DNA of 64,000 bases from Peromyscus leucopus (lineage: Eukaryota > Chordata > Mammalia > Rodentia > Cricetidae). The notes under the pieces are model-generated. The model saw only the letters and a program-made list of their open reading frames with translations, made no database searches and was not told the DNA's origin. Position numbers and translations under genes: made by a program. The DNA lies in NCBI RefSeq assembly GCF_004664715.2, contig NC_051068.1, positions 18,100,668-18,164,667 on the forward strand, written 5' to 3'. Below are positions 24,079-36,657 of this stretch, in pieces (positions within the stretch are counted from its first letter, which is position 1; the number at the start of each line of letters is the position of its first letter).

Positions 24079-24997
24079 GTAAGTGTCTTGAATATCATTT
24101 GGGTTTTGAAACAGCTGCTGTTTTAATTGATACTTATCGAAGAGAGAAAAGATAAAATTAATTGACAGGCATATATTCTCAAATACATATGAATTTTATT
24201 TTAACTATTTTGGAATAATTATATAATTTTTATTGAGCATTTACTCTATATCAAAAACGGAATCAAACAGTTTCCATACTTACATTACTCCATTTAATTC
24301 TTATTAGCACTCTGTGATATAGGTAATATACTTATATTTACTTTAGAGTTAAAGAGATATATTTTTTCCAAGGTCTACCAAAGTAAAGGCAACAAAGATG
24401 GACTACAAAGTACAGTGCGATATATGGTGTATTTATGACACTAATTGAATGAAATGTTAGTTTTTAATGCAGTTTTACAATTATCATGTATTCCTGGATT
24501 ATCAAAGCTAATTTGCTACATTTCTCAGTATGAAAAAGAACTCAAGAATTAAGTGATTTTACTTTTGTATTTTCCAATTTGTTACATATCAAAGAACAGT
24601 TTTTATACTTATTCATACTTACAAAATCTAATAATGTCACACATATTTAAATAGCTATTTATATGAAAACAACTTTAATGCCTTGATATAGTTAGTGCCT
24701 AAAAGTGACCTCAATTTATATCTTCAGGATTTATAATGTTATATGTAATGGAAGCTTTTCATTTATTCTCATAAATTTTAATTTATGCATTTCTTTCCAT
24801 ATCTCAGTGAAATTCTTACTTTCTTCATTATTGGTCATTCAGGTTTGTTTTTTGTTAAATATTGCAGGTACAATATTATGATTATTTGATTTTTATATAA
24901 GCATAATGAAATTTCTTACGATTTTCTTGAACTTCGAAAAAGTCATTTTATTTTTTCCTGGCATACTTACCTTACCATCTCGATCAATTTATTCCAG
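24079..24997. other. Intron 11: no feature seen
   Basis: AT-rich intron of 919 nt with no recognisable repeat. The exon 11 frame runs 25 codons into it before a stop, which I treat as chance. Confidence 0.55.
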
Positions 24998-25206
24998 TGT
25001 CAGAAATGGAAGAAACAATGCTGTCTGTATTAAGGCCGGCCCAGAAAACGTCCGAGAGAGTTGTTTCTTCTCCATCTACTTCACCACGCCCTCCTGTTGA
25101 TCCCTCAGAACTTCCACCTGATAAACTTCATGTAGAAATGGAACTGTCCCCAGATTCTCAGATAACTCTCTATGGACCTCTGTTAAATGCCTTTTTGTGT
25201 ATAAAG
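24998..25206 (+). CDS. Bltp1: Bltp1 window exon 12
   Basis: The exon reads L-SEMEETMLSVLRPAQ through LNAFLCIK and ends in phase 0 at GTATTA. A Ser/Pro-rich linker (SSPSTSPRPPVDPSELPPD) separates the preceding helix-like sequence from a groove-like segment (VEMELSPDSQITLYGPLL). It is followed by the longest intron of the window, 6,987 nt. Confidence 0.95.
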
Positions 25207-25334
25207 GTATTAAGAAAAATTTTAAACATGTGCTAAGCAGTGATAATAGAAAATTAGGTCCATAAGAAACAGCTAGTTGGATGATTTAAATTGTTGTTGA
25301 GGTATTAAGTTTGTTACTAGACTTTTTTTCCCCA

Positions 25335-26350
25335 ATCCTGGGTTGTTGTTTTTTTTAATATTTTTCTATGTTTGCCCTCCCTGAACTTCTCCTAGATCAT
25401 CCTACCTACCTTCCTACAATCCCTACTTTATATTCTTTCTTTCTTTCTCTCTCTCTTTCAAAAAAACAAATGAACAAAACTAGAAGCAACAACAACAAAA
25501 AAGAAACACAGCTGACTACTATTTTGTTGTGTAAATTTATCAGATTTTTATTATTCATTCAACATTTTATGGATAGCTATGCTTTTCCAGTTTCTTGCTT
25601 TTATTAATAGAGCAGCAGTGGCCATGAACAAGTGTCTCTGTAGAAAGATGTTGAGCCCTTTGGGTATATGCTCAAGAGTAGTATAGCTGGATCTTGAGGT
25701 AGATCTGTTCACAGCTTATGTGTAACCACCATGCTGATTTCCATAGTGGTTGTACAAATTTGCACTTCCACCAGCAATGGATGGTTGTTCCCCTTATCTC
25801 ACATCCTCACCAGCATGAGCTGTTATTTGTTTTATTGATTTTGGTCATTCTGACTGCTATAAGATGAAATCTCAAATAATTTTAATTTGCATTTTCCTGA
25901 TGGCTGAGACTGTTGAACATGTTTAAAGTGTTTCTCAGCCATTGTGTTTCATCCTGTGAGAATTGTTTAGTTTTGTACCCCATTTTTAAATTGAGTTGTT
26001 TTCTTGATTTTCAGCTTTTATTGTTCTTTATAATCTAGACACTAAGCTTCTATCATGTTTATGATTGTTAAAGATCTTTTTCTATTCTCTTGCCTCTCAG
26101 TTTGTCTGAATGATGATCTCCTTTCCCATACAGAAGCTTTTCAGTTTCATAAAGTTCCATTTATTAATTGTTGGTCTTAGTGCCTGTGCTACCAGTGTCC
26201 TGTTTAGAAAATATTTTCCTATAAAAATGAGTACCCTACTAGATTCAGGATATCTGGCCTTATGTTGAGGTCCTTGATAATTTGGAGTTGAGTTTTATGC
26301 AGAGTGGTAGATGTGAATCTATTTGCATTCTTCTACATGCAGCCATCCAG
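25335..26350 (-). mobile_element. L1 fragment (3'-UTR and ORF2 end), antisense
   Basis: An A/C-rich L1 tail region (about 25460-25510) is followed by antisense ORF2 signatures: 'ttgggtatatgctcaagag', 'tttggtcattctgactgc' and 'ccatacagaagcttttcag'. It is about 1 kb and truncated, with no intact frame. Confidence 0.88.
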
Positions 26351-29090
26351 TTAGTAATAGTTGCTAGAGGCATAGAAGCTAAAGGAATAAGTTGAAGAGG
26401 AGACAGATCTATGGATAGGTTTTAATATATTTAACTAATATAATAGAAGTATCACTCAGCACTTAAGCACAATTAACTAAGATTTCTTTGGAGCTATATT
26501 CTATAAACAGAAACTAATTTATCTCAGAGTAAACAATATAAGTTTTAAGTAAATGTACATTGTATTCTGGAAAGAAAAATAAATCCAGGGATGCTTCCTT
26601 TTGGCATAACTTTTTCACTAATGTTGTTTAACTGCACAGTTGGATACCATTTCTAGATGCCTGTAGGATAATTATTCACATACTATTCCAGGGACTATTT
26701 TTGGAAAAAAGTTATTTTTACTCTTTTTATATTCAGATCACATTTTAAAAATGGCTCCTACAAGTCATAATCAAATCTTATTTATTATCTCTAATAAATA
26801 CTATAACTTGTCAGATCCTATTGTACAACTAACAGTGTTGTTTATGATTAGAGCAGCTTTCTAACATCAATTATATGAATTCCATGAAACTGCTTTTTCT
26901 CAGGAGATTGCAACCTTGTTTTGCTCCCCTATCTCCCATTTATTTTTCTGTTGGATGTAAACTGTATCTGATAATCAAAGAGATATTCTCTTTAACAGCA
27001 GTAGAGTTACTTGTGACAAAGTTATTTTGTGGATCTAATTTTATAGTGCTCCCTTCCCCCCTTTTCAGTTTTACAACTGCAGAGATTTGTTTATTGAATA
27101 TTTGGTTAAATGGGAATTCTTAAATGACTTTTTCTAGGGAGACAACGAAACTATTGCCTCCAGATAGAAAGGACACCAACAGATCAAAGATTGCATCTAG
27201 CTCTGGCTTGGTGTATCAGTGTACTGGGATTACTTAACAGAAGGGAACTCAGGGGTAGCTACACCACTGTGAAGTCCCACCTCTAGCATTTTCAGTTATG
27301 AACAGCTACACCACTAACTCTTCCCCACTCTTAACCTGCTACATCCTATATTCTATGGCACCTTCCAGAACCATGTGCAGCTGCGGCAGAGTCCTAGCTG
27401 AGGGTCTTATAACGACCCTCACCCTTCCACTGTGAATGCTAGTAGCCTCATTACTATTACCACAGGCATAGCTATGAGCTGTATCCTGCTTATTTGGTTG
27501 CTTTGGCTATATGCAAAAACCTTTTGTAGGTCACTATAGCAAATGTGTCATGAGTGCATGCCTTCGTCATGCCCAAAGAAGTAGCTGCACAGGCCACAGT
27601 TTCCTATGACACATTACATCTAGTCAGTAAGCAGAGGGAGATGGATGCTACACACATTCAGGGTAAGTCTTTTCTGTCCAGCTAAACTTTTCTGGAAATA
27701 CCCTCATAGATGAACCCAAAGGTATATATTTCCATTATATTTATAAATCTGATCAGGTAGAAATGAAGATTAACCATCACAGGTGACTTCCAAAATTTTA
27801 AGGAACTGCTAAAGAACGTCAGTGAAACCTGAGGTAGTTTCCAAGTTGCCTTAGATCTGATTGCAACTGATAAGATAAAACCATAGGTGACAAGGGTTGT
27901 GCATAGTGTTTAGATAAACAAAACAAAACAATACTGTAGGAAGTTTATAGTCCTGTTCATGAAATGCCTATAAAATTAAAATTGCAGGTTTACTTATAGG
28001 AAATAAGTAAGGCAGTATATGCTTAGGCATCAAGCATAGAGAGAGCATTGCTCTTTTAACATTCTTATTTGAAATATCTCTGTGTCAGAGAATGTTTCTA
28101 TGTAGTTAATTGTGCTGGCATTCCTGACTCTCAGGTGAGAGGTTTCAGCCACTCTCCAGGGTGGTGGGCCCCTTTTCCCTCCCTTGTCCCTGTAGTTTTC
28201 TCATTATGTGCTGCCTCAGTGTTTGAATATGACTAAAGCAAACAAAAATACAGACAAATTAGTGTGTGACTTAATTTCATACTTTATAACTTCTCTAAAA
28301 TTTTGTCCTGTTGCTATTTTGTATTTTGATACAGATGTTTTTTTGTGGTACCAAAAGTTTGTCTTGCACTAAAAATTGTTGTAGAATTTGAATTCATCTA
28401 ATAACTTAGAGCTTGTATTAAATATCTAAATGAGGTTATAAAATGTATAATTTGATATTAAATATACATTTAATATTTTAGGCAAAAATGTTTCTAGTCC
28501 AGTGAACTCAGTGCTTTTTTGTAGTAACTCTTTAAGTTTCTGTCTTTGTGAACTAGAAAGCATAGTATCATGCTGATAAGATGACATTCTTTCTTAATAT
28601 CTTTACCTTATTTTTTTAATGTGTAATCTGTTCTGTTGGTGTCTTGTCTATGTTAAAACTTTAAAACTTTAAATTATATATGTATAAATATTATCTATAT
28701 CATTTATATATCAAACATCAAATTCACATATATAGATGAAAAGTATAAAGATTCATTTAACTGAGATTTTTTTCTTAGGTATACAAATTAACTATCAAAG
28801 AAATTATAAATCATATATACCAAAGCCTCTATATTTGATTATGTTTGAAAAGCTGATGTCAGATCTACAAAAGACACTGGTCCTAGCTTTATCACATGAC
28901 AAGGAATTCTAAGAAGAACGTATAGGATGCATGCTTTAAAGTAATTGTGGATGAAAGTTTTATGTGATATGTATATTCCTTATTTAAAATATTTTTAATA
29001 GAATTGGGCAGAAGTTTGTGAATTACTCTTACCATTTGCTTTTTATCTTACCATTTGCTTTGTTTTGGCAGGGGAGGGACTTTCATTTGT
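26351..29090. other. Intron 12, middle: weak repeat-like block, otherwise nothing
   Basis: About 27140-27660 is richer in G+C with pieces ('gggtagctacaccactgtg', 'ggcaccttccagaaccatg') that give a vague impression of an old interspersed repeat I cannot name. The rest is AT-rich with no recognised feature. Confidence 0.4.
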
Positions 29091-29094
29091 TTTT

Positions 29095-29226
29095 GTGAGA
29101 CAAGGCCTTCTGTAGCCCAGGCATGCCTGCAACTCTTCTTGTAGCCTAAGCTGTTTTTGAACTCACAGAAGTCCTCCTGCCTCAGTCTCCTAGTACTTAA
29201 GATTACTGGATGAGCCAGCATAGCTG
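29095..29226 (-). mobile_element. Old B1 SINE, antisense
   Basis: 'ttgtgagacaaggccttctg' through 'tagtacttaagattactgg'. Confidence 0.75.
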
Positions 29227-29234
29227 ACTTTCTC

Positions 29235-30085
29235 TCTGTCTCTCTTTTGAGATTATAATTCAACATTTGTATCTTTCCTTTTCTCTCTATAACCCCTCCT
29301 AGTACTCCTCCTAGTTTTTCAAATTCATGTCTTCTTATTTCAACAATTGTTATTGTATGCATATATGTGTATGTATATACATATACATTCCTAAATATGA
29401 CCAATTGGTGTGCCCTTCCCTGGAGAAGACTATTCTTCTGTTCTTAGCATTCTTCAGTTGCCTGTAGTTCTTTTCGTGGGGTTGAGGCCTCATGGGCTTT
29501 TTTTTTTGTCTACTTTGGCCTGTTCATGGTGTTGTCCTTGTTTAGCTCATGTTCAGGCCGTCAAGTTTGTGAGACTTCTTGGGTGTGGTTTCTAACATTA
29601 CCAGGAGACACAGTCTCACAGCAGACTCCCTGATTTACCCTCCTTCCTCATTTTCCCCTTAACCTTAGGTGTAGGAATGTTTTGCAGATATTTTTATTGG
29701 GACTGGACTTCACAACTCTGTATTTTGTTCAGTTATGGTTTTCTGTAGTGGTCTCTATCTGTTGCAGAGTCAAGTTTCCTTGATGAAGGGTGAAGACTAC
29801 ACTTATCTCTGGGTATAAGGACAAATGTTTAGAATGTTAGGGATTATACCGGTTTCGTAGTGGTTGTAGATTCTCTTCTAATATCCATGACTTCACAACA
29901 CTAAATAATTAGCTAGGTTTCCAGTACTAGGCATGGTTTTCCTCTTGTTGAGTAGGTCTTACATCTAGTTAGAGTGCTATTGGTTACCACTGAGATATAC
30001 CTGCCACTACTGCATCCTTAGAGTTACTGTGCCATGCTGGTAGTGGTTGTGGTTCATATGTGTCATAACTGGGTAAAATGGTTGT
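29235..30085 (-). mobile_element. Lx-type L1 3'-UTR fragment, antisense
   Basis: 'ggagacacagtctcacagc', 'cttatctctgggtataagg', 'ggtttccagtactaggcatg' and 'gtgccatgctggtagtggt' are hallmarks of the rodent Lx L1 3'-UTR in antisense. The end at about 30085 is approximate. Confidence 0.85.
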
Positions 30086-30099
30086 TTGTTTGTTTGTAG

Positions 30100-30234
30100 G
30101 AAGGTAGGCCTCAGATGTTTGGATCAGAATACCATTTACAGATAAAATCACTTGAAGGAATTTTATCTGCTACATACTTGTCTGGATTACATGCCTGCCA
30201 CATACCTGCTGAACCTGTCTCCAAGACTGGGCTG
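30100..30234 (+). other. Unexplained in-phase open segment with splice-like ends (candidate cassette exon)
   Basis: Between an AG preceded by T-rich sequence (TTTGTTTGTAG, ending 30099) and a GTGTGT at 30235 lie 45 codons with no stop, in the phase exon 12 requires (0), and the length keeps the phase for exon 13. It would read EGRPQMFGSEYHLQIK through PVSKTGL. The frame stays open to a TAA at 30259. I do not recognise the peptide from BLTP1 or any SINE, and it may be chance. See findings. Confidence 0.25.
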
Positions 30235-30317
30235 GTGTGTGTTTTAAAAACAGAAAAATAATGGTTTGAATTGAGTTTGATCAGTAAACACATTCAGTTT
30301 TTATAAATTTAATATTA

Positions 30318-30645
30318 TAGAGACCGGGAAAATGGCTCAGTGGGTGAAAGTACTTGCTGTGCAAGCATGAGCACCTGAGTGGAACCCTGAGCATCATATA
30401 AAGAGCCATGTGCGATTGTATGTGCTTGTTACACTAGCATGTGGGTCCCAGACAAGTGGGAAACATACTGGCCAACCAGTATTCAACTTGGTTAAATGGT
30501 GATCCTGCAGTTCAGTGAGGTTGTGTTCTCAAAGGATAAGAAGAGCAGTTAAGGAAGACACCTGACATCCTACTCTGGCCTCTGCATATGTATGTACCAT
30601 ATATTTATATACTACGCACATGTAGCATACATGCATACACATGGG
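30318..30645 (+). mobile_element. B4-type SINE (tRNA-like head plus B1-like body)
   Basis: Head 'ggctcagtgggtgaaagtac' and 'gcaagcatgagcacctgag', then 'tgatcctgcagttcagtgag', 'agacacctgacatcctac' and a dinucleotide-rich tail. Sense orientation. Confidence 0.75.
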
Positions 30646-31184
30646 ATTTAATGTTGAAATTAAGATATAACACAGTGTTTATCTTTTTATTTATGCTTCA
30701 GTTTGTTTCTGTTTCTGTTTTATAAGGACAGTTACCAAGGTTTTAGAGTGTATCTGTATTATTTAGAGGTGGACAGCACTAGAAAATAGAGGGAAAAGTA
30801 CTAGTTGAGTCAGTAGCAGTGGAATTTTAATTTTAGTCTTCCTATTTTATATGAGCTTAAAGAGTATCCTTTCCTGGTAAAAGGTGCTGTGGCAAAATAC
30901 TAACTTGGTTCTCACATTTAACAATATAACTGTGATAATACTTAACAGCTTTTCTTTTATACTCACAGATCAAATAGGCAAAATGAAACTTTATAGTCAG
31001 GTGGAAAAAAAGAACTTCATTCAAAACTAAATTTGTTTCTTAAGACAATTAAGTTTTATTTGCAAATGTAAGGAAATCATAATAATAATGCTTGTGTATA
31101 AAATAAAAATCAATGAACTATGTGAAAAGAAATTGGTTAATTGTTGGTAAAGCATGTTTGCATTTCAGTAACAGCACAAGCTAG

Positions 31185-31735
31185 ATATATATTTTTTAAT
31201 TTAAGAAAATTTTGTTTTCACTTTACATGCCAATCATAGATCCCTCTCATCCCTCCTCCTGCTCCCACCCCCACTCCATCTTCTCCCTCTCTGCCCACCC
31301 CTCATCCCCTCCTCCAAAAGGGTAATGGCTCCCATGGGGAGACAGTAAAGCCTGGTATATTCAGTTGAGGCAGGACCAAGGCCCTCCCCTCTGCATCAAG
31401 ACTGGGCAAGGCTTCCCACCATAGGTAATGGGTTCCAGAGAGCCAGCTCATGCACCGGGGATAGATCCTAATCCCGTTGCCACTAGACTAAGCTACACAA
31501 CTGTCCCCTGTATGCAGAGAGCCTAGTCCAGTCCCATGCAGGTTCCAGAGCTGTCGGTCTAAAGTTTGTGAGATCCTAGAGCTTGGTTCAGTTGTCTCTT
31601 TACATTTCCCCATCATGATCTTGATCCCCTTCCTTGCTCATAGAATCCCTCTTCCCTCTCTGACTGGACTCCTAGAGCTCGGCCTGGTGCTTGGCTGTAG
31701 ATCTCTGCATCTACAAGCTGGATATTCTTAAGAGT
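31185..31735 (-). mobile_element. L1 3'-UTR fragment, antisense
   Basis: C/T-rich start with 'ccaaaagggtaatggctccc', 'catcaagactgggcaaggc' and 'tgtatgcagagagcctagtc'. No reading frame. Confidence 0.85.
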
Positions 31736-32193
31736 TTTTGAATATTTCTGATAAATATTACAACTGGAATGTATAATTATATATTTTTCTAATTGGACTT
31801 AGCCAAACTAATTTTCAGTGACTAGATCTGCCTTGCTCAAAACTTTTCCCTGGCATTGTCTCATAACTCTGAGCAGCAAAGATTGAAAACCATTGAGCCC
31901 TTCATACCTTCAGAGGTCTCTTTGAGGATGTACATTTTTGTTAGTTGTCAAAGAGCTTTAATATATTGCAAATTTTGATGTAGAATATTTATTTACTAAA
32001 AGAAAAATATTTTTTCATATGCTGTAAGTAGACCTGAATCTTTTAATTAAATACAGCAGTTTAGAGAGATGCATATTATCTAAAAGTAGGACTCATAGGT
32101 ATGTCTCTTATTAATGATAGCTTGTTTAAAAATATTTATAGAAAATTTATTACATACCTTTTAAATGGCAGCTTGTTTTTAAAATATTTACAG

Positions 32194-32421
32194 GAAAACT
32201 ACTTTGGAGAAGATGACATGTATATGGATTTTGAAGAGGTTATTTCAAGCCCTGTTTTGTCACTGTCAACATCCTCCAGTTCTGGGTGGACTGCTGTTGG
32301 AGTGGACAATGACAAAAAAGAAAATGAAAGTTCAGCCAAGTCCATTCATCCACTTTCCTTGCGTCCCTGGGATATTACAGTACTTGTTAATTTGTATAAA
32401 GTTCATGGACGTCTTCCCGTG
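32194..32421 (+). CDS. Bltp1: Bltp1 window exon 13
   Basis: Seventy-six complete codons, phase 0 at both ends, reading ENYFGEDDMYMDFEE through KVHGRLPV. An acidic start is followed by a Ser-rich run (SSPVLSLSTSSSSGW) and then an ordered part (PWDITVLVNLYKVHG). The same frame happens to stay open into the intron back to about 32101. The 7-nt pyrimidine-containing acceptor ATTTACAG and homology fix the start at 32194. Confidence 0.95.
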
Positions 32422-32844
32422 GTAAGTGTTTAATATTAAAATGATCTGGGGTACATTATGTTATCTATCTATTACAGGAAACTGTATATTTGTGCTTTGG
32501 TATACCCACATAAGAAAAAACTTAAATTCAAAAGCTTCTGAAGTTATCTCTTTGCGTTTTTTCTTTATTATATAATTATTTGGTCATCAATGATTTCATT
32601 TTTTTTGCTTGTTTGTTTATTTTCTTTTAAGTTCTTCCTTCCTTGTGTTGTATAACTTTAGAATATTTTGCTATGACATACGTTGTAGTAATCTAGTGGA
32701 TATTCTAGAACTTTACATTGTCTTAGCTTTTATCATGAGTCCACAAACCAGTTTAGGGCATTCTGGCTGCATAGGACCCCCACTCCCACTCCCAAAGAAG
32801 GTTCAGGCTTGACTATGGTGCTGTTGGTTGTTTTTTTGGTTCTT

Positions 32845-33290
32845 TTGAGGGGCCCGCCACCCAGCTCCCAAATAAATCACACAGAGTTTTATTCTTAATT
32901 ATAAATACCTGGCCTTATCTTGTCTTAGTTTCTAGCCAGCTTTCCTTAACTTATCCCATCTACCTTTTGACTTTGGGCTTTTCCAGTATCTTACTTCTGT
33001 AAATCTTACTCTTTTTCTGTAGCTGGGTGGCTGGTCCTGGGTCCTCCTCCTTCTCTGGCTCCTTCTTCTTCTCTCTTCCCCTCCCAGATTTCTCTTTCTA
33101 TTTTCTCTGCCTGCCAGCCTCGCCTGTTTCTCTCTCCTGCCTTGCCGTTCAACTGGCCGTTCAACTGGCCATTCAGTTCTTTATTAGATCATCAGGTGTT
33201 TTAGACAGGCACAGTAACACAGTTTCATAGAGTTAAACAAATGCAACTTAAACAAAATAACACACCTTAAAATAATATTCCCCAACACTC
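32845..33290. mobile_element. LTR-like repeat of cricetid type
   Basis: 'gcccgccacccagctcccaa', 'aataaatcacacagagtttt', 'ctggccttatcttgtcttag', a C/T-rich middle and the end 'aaaataatattccccaaca'. I associate this with a frequent cricetid LTR, apparently a solitary copy with no internal genes. The family name and strand are uncertain. Confidence 0.6.
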
Positions 33291-33640
33291 TGGAGGTGGA
33301 ATTGTGTTGTAGGTTTGGTTCTGCTTCACTTGAAGCTTGTCCTTAAGCCTGTTGAAGCTGACTGGGCCTGACATACTATCCTGAGGAGCCAGGGGCTTCA
33401 GATCAGGGCCATACAGGGAAGAGGGGACTCTGGAGCATTGTGTTGCAGACTGACTCCAGGTCATATACCACCATTGCATAGCAGAAGTCACTTCTAGTTC
33501 TTATGTTGTTAAAAGAGGGGCAGAATAGCTAGCTTGGTTAGTAGTGCTGATATTCCTTTTGAAGAATCAAATTCTCTTAATCATGGTAAATGTTAAATTT
33601 GAAGTTTGTGTTTTGATGGTGATGTTTTGTTTAACTGTAG

Positions 33641-33778
33641 CATGGAACTACTGATGGTCCTGAGTGTCCAACAGCATTCTTGGAAAGACTGTGTTTTGAA
33701 ATGAAAAAAGGATTCAGGGAGACCATGCTGCAACTTGTCTTGTCACCCCTGAATGTGTTTATCAGTGATAACTATCAG
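33641..33778 (+). CDS. Bltp1: Bltp1 window exon 14
   Basis: Forty-six codons, phase 0 at both ends. The exon reads HGTTDGPECPTAF through VFISDNYQ, with a groove-like strand pair (FRETMLQLVLSPLNVF). The donor is GTAATG. The next exon uses a tandem acceptor. Confidence 0.95.
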
Positions 33779-35915
33779 GTAATGTCAAAGTGACATATGG
33801 TAAAGACTTAAGAGATTTATTACTAATACTTATGGGGTCAAAAAATGTTGGCTTCCATATATAGTTTTTTTTTTTTAAAGTTAGATTTTTATTTTTACTG
33901 TAGCAGTTTTGTATGAATGTGGACATTTAAGAGTTGTTTGAAGAGTCCATATTTTTTCTTTTGTGCAATTCTCTATTTATGTGAACCTAATTATGTTTTA
34001 CTTCTTTTGCTTTTAGAAATGGAGCGGAATAGTTCATGACTTTCTGATATGTTTATAGAAGGGAAATAAATTCTGTTAACCAGTACCATAAAATTTTAAA
34101 ACGCGTGTATATATCCCCTTCCACCCAAAATCTTTCATAGTATAAGACTTTTACATAATCGTATTTCAGTTTCAGGCAATACATAGGTATGTGCTCATAG
34201 TTTGGCATCATTCCATCACATGTATATTCATGTGAACACCACCAAAAGGAAGAGACAGAACTGTCATAACAGATCTCATTTGCATAAAGCTTTAACTTAT
34301 CATAGAATTTGAAGAAAACATTGCCCCTCTTTTCTGTCATCAGTGGGTTACTACAGATGGTTTATTTATGGGGTAAGTCTGTGGAAAGGAAAGGAAGGCC
34401 ATCTCAGTTTCTTGTTAGCCTTGAAGAAATTAATAAAAGGGAAACAAATCTCTTAGGGGTGAATTCTAAGAATCTTAGATGAATTTCTAGTTTCTTTAGA
34501 TTACCAAATCATCCTTCAGCTTTTAATTATCTCATTCATGAAAGGCTTTACCAGATACAAAAAACCATTCTGGTGAGTTTATTATGAAGGTTTACATTTA
34601 CCTGTATTATTGAAGTGCAGCAAATTTACAGAGAAATGAAATTATAAAATATAATTTGAGAATTAGAAAAATAGTTCATGGGAAGGAGATTTGAAAGCAG
34701 TTTAGAAGTTTTGTTGGTGTTCTGTTTTCTAAATTATTTGAACTTGCTCTTTCTTCCCAAAGGCAAGGGTGCCATGTACATCCTCTTGGAATTTACTTAC
34801 CTATTTACCTTGTTCACATTCTGTTAGAGTAAGAAAGCTCTTTTTCATTTGCCTAGACTGTTTAATGTGCTTTTGTGATAGGAAGCTTCACAATGTAACC
34901 CTTCCCAAGGCTCACTGATAAACCACTCAAACTGCCATTTTTTACTCCTGGTAACATTACTCTTAACTCAGTGCTTTAAAGTAAAGGATCTGAAGTGAAA
35001 TACTGGTTGCTATGTACAATTATAAAGCAACACACCTTTTTACTTTATGGTAATTTCAGGGTTGTGAACCTATCTTTTTAGGAATTATGATTCATTTTGA
35101 TACAGTATAATGCAAAGCATAACATTCAAAATATAGTACTTATTTTGATGAATCAGATAAGTTGAAAATTCTGAAGTTTTTTGCAGAAGAGACTTTTATT
35201 GATTATTCTTTTGCATTTTTTTCTGATAAAAGGAGTTAAGGCATAGAGAATAGATACATTTTATATAAAGTCATACAGTTCATGTAAAATTGAAATTGTA
35301 GGAAAAAAAGCATCTAGTTATTGCAGTCATAATTTGAAATTTCTTATAGAAAACTTACAGATTTAGCCCTTGTCTTTAAAAAATGTTTTAAAAAGTACAT
35401 TTTCATAAATGTATTTCAAGGCAGGGACACTAACTTCATGATAGGACCTACACACATACACAAAAGTAAAACCATAGTAGTAATAGTTTACTAAATATTT
35501 GTGAACTATCTTAACATATATTAATTGTTGAAGGCCCCAACAAAAGAGATCTGTCTAGCTAGTTAGTAGCTTCCACTTTTTGTGTTAAATTGTTAAATAA
35601 AGTGATGTTCTTAGGGAACAAAACAGAATTGATCATTATCCAAGTGATTTTGGTGGAGAAATAATATGGAAAAATTGAAAGTAAAATAAATAATTTCAAG
35701 TATAAAAAGTATACAGATGTATATAGTGCTTTGGTAGCATGTAGTAATAAGGTCTAGAGGCAAGAATATGATCATATTTGCATTTTTGAAAGATAAGTTT
35801 GGTTGTTGGTAGAGTAGGAGCAAAAAGATAAAATACATATTGGAAGGCTGTGTGAAGTTCTTACAGGAGGTAATAATAAATGAACAAAGATGATGGAAAA
35901 ATGTCCATGTGTTTA
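33779..35915. other. Intron 14, 5' part: no feature seen
   Basis: More than 2 kb of AT-rich sequence in which I recognise no SINE, L1 or LTR. This is unusual for this window and makes it a reasonable place to look for conserved non-coding sequence. Confidence 0.5.
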
Positions 35916-35920
35916 TGGAC

Positions 35921-35922
<2 letters not shown>

Positions 35923-36016
<94 letters not shown>

Positions 36017-36024
36017 AAGAGAGA
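35923..36024 (+). repeat. (CT)n(GT)n(GA)n compound microsatellite with self-complementary arms
   Basis: About 14 CT units, then about 14 GT units, then about 16 GA units followed by GAAGAGAAGAGAGAG. The CT and GA arms are reverse complements and could pair around the GT segment. Both strands give Arg-Glu or Leu-Ser repeat frames that are artefacts. Confidence 0.96.
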
Positions 36025-36025
36025 G

Positions 36026-36092
36026 TAGGGATCAAACTGAGGGCTTTGTGTATGCTAGGCAAAATTCTGTCATTGGACCAGAACACACCTAG
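36026..36092 (-). mobile_element. ID-like SINE head remnant, antisense
   Basis: 'agggatcaaactgagggctt' and 'tatgctaggcaaaattctg' resemble the reverse complement of an ID/B4 tRNA-like head. The microsatellite next to it may be its expanded flank. Confidence 0.5.
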
Positions 36093-36657
36093 ACCTATAT
36101 GTATTCTTAATAATGTTTTGTGAAGCCAATGTATCAAAGAACACTTTGTTTTAGGATATATCCTTTGTTTTTCTAACTATGTCTTAGACACTTAATCTTA
36201 GATAAAAGACTTATAAACAATTCTGAATGTCTTAGTTTTCTCTCTGAAAGACATGCGTTTGGTAGTGAGTCTATAAAGTTCTCAAAATCTGTGTAGATCT
36301 TGGTCCTCTTTCCATTCCCCATGTTCTTGGTTATATAGTCTTTCCTCAGTTTTCTTCTTCGTTTGAGTATTTTAATATCATGATTCCTAGTTCACAAGAT
36401 TGACCTCTTACATTTCATGTCAGAGTACTAAATTGTTATCATTCATGTACCAGCCTGAGAGCTGCATACTTTCAGGATTTAGTACCTTTCCTTGTGGTGG
36501 GCTCCATAGATGTGTAGATGCTGTACCACATCAGCTGAACACAAAATGCCCAAGGTTAATTTTGAAGTCAGCATAATTTTATTGTTAATATTTGGGGGGT
36601 GGGGATAAAGCAACCAGAAATTACAGTGTGTTTTCTTGGACTTCTTGTTGTTTTCAG

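Noticed and set aside
24079..24153. Read-through of exon 11 into the intron (25 codons)
   Set aside because: A perfect GTAAGT donor follows 24078 and homology resumes at exon 12. The tail has no family similarity.
32101..32193. In-frame upstream extension of exon 13 with a Met
   Set aside because: The phase-correct acceptor ATTTACAG at 32193 and the known protein sequence place the exon start at 32194. The open intron stretch is chance.
35880..36137. Arg-Glu repeat frame (+) and Leu-Ser repeat frame (-)
   Set aside because: Both are translations of the compound CT/GT/GA microsatellite.
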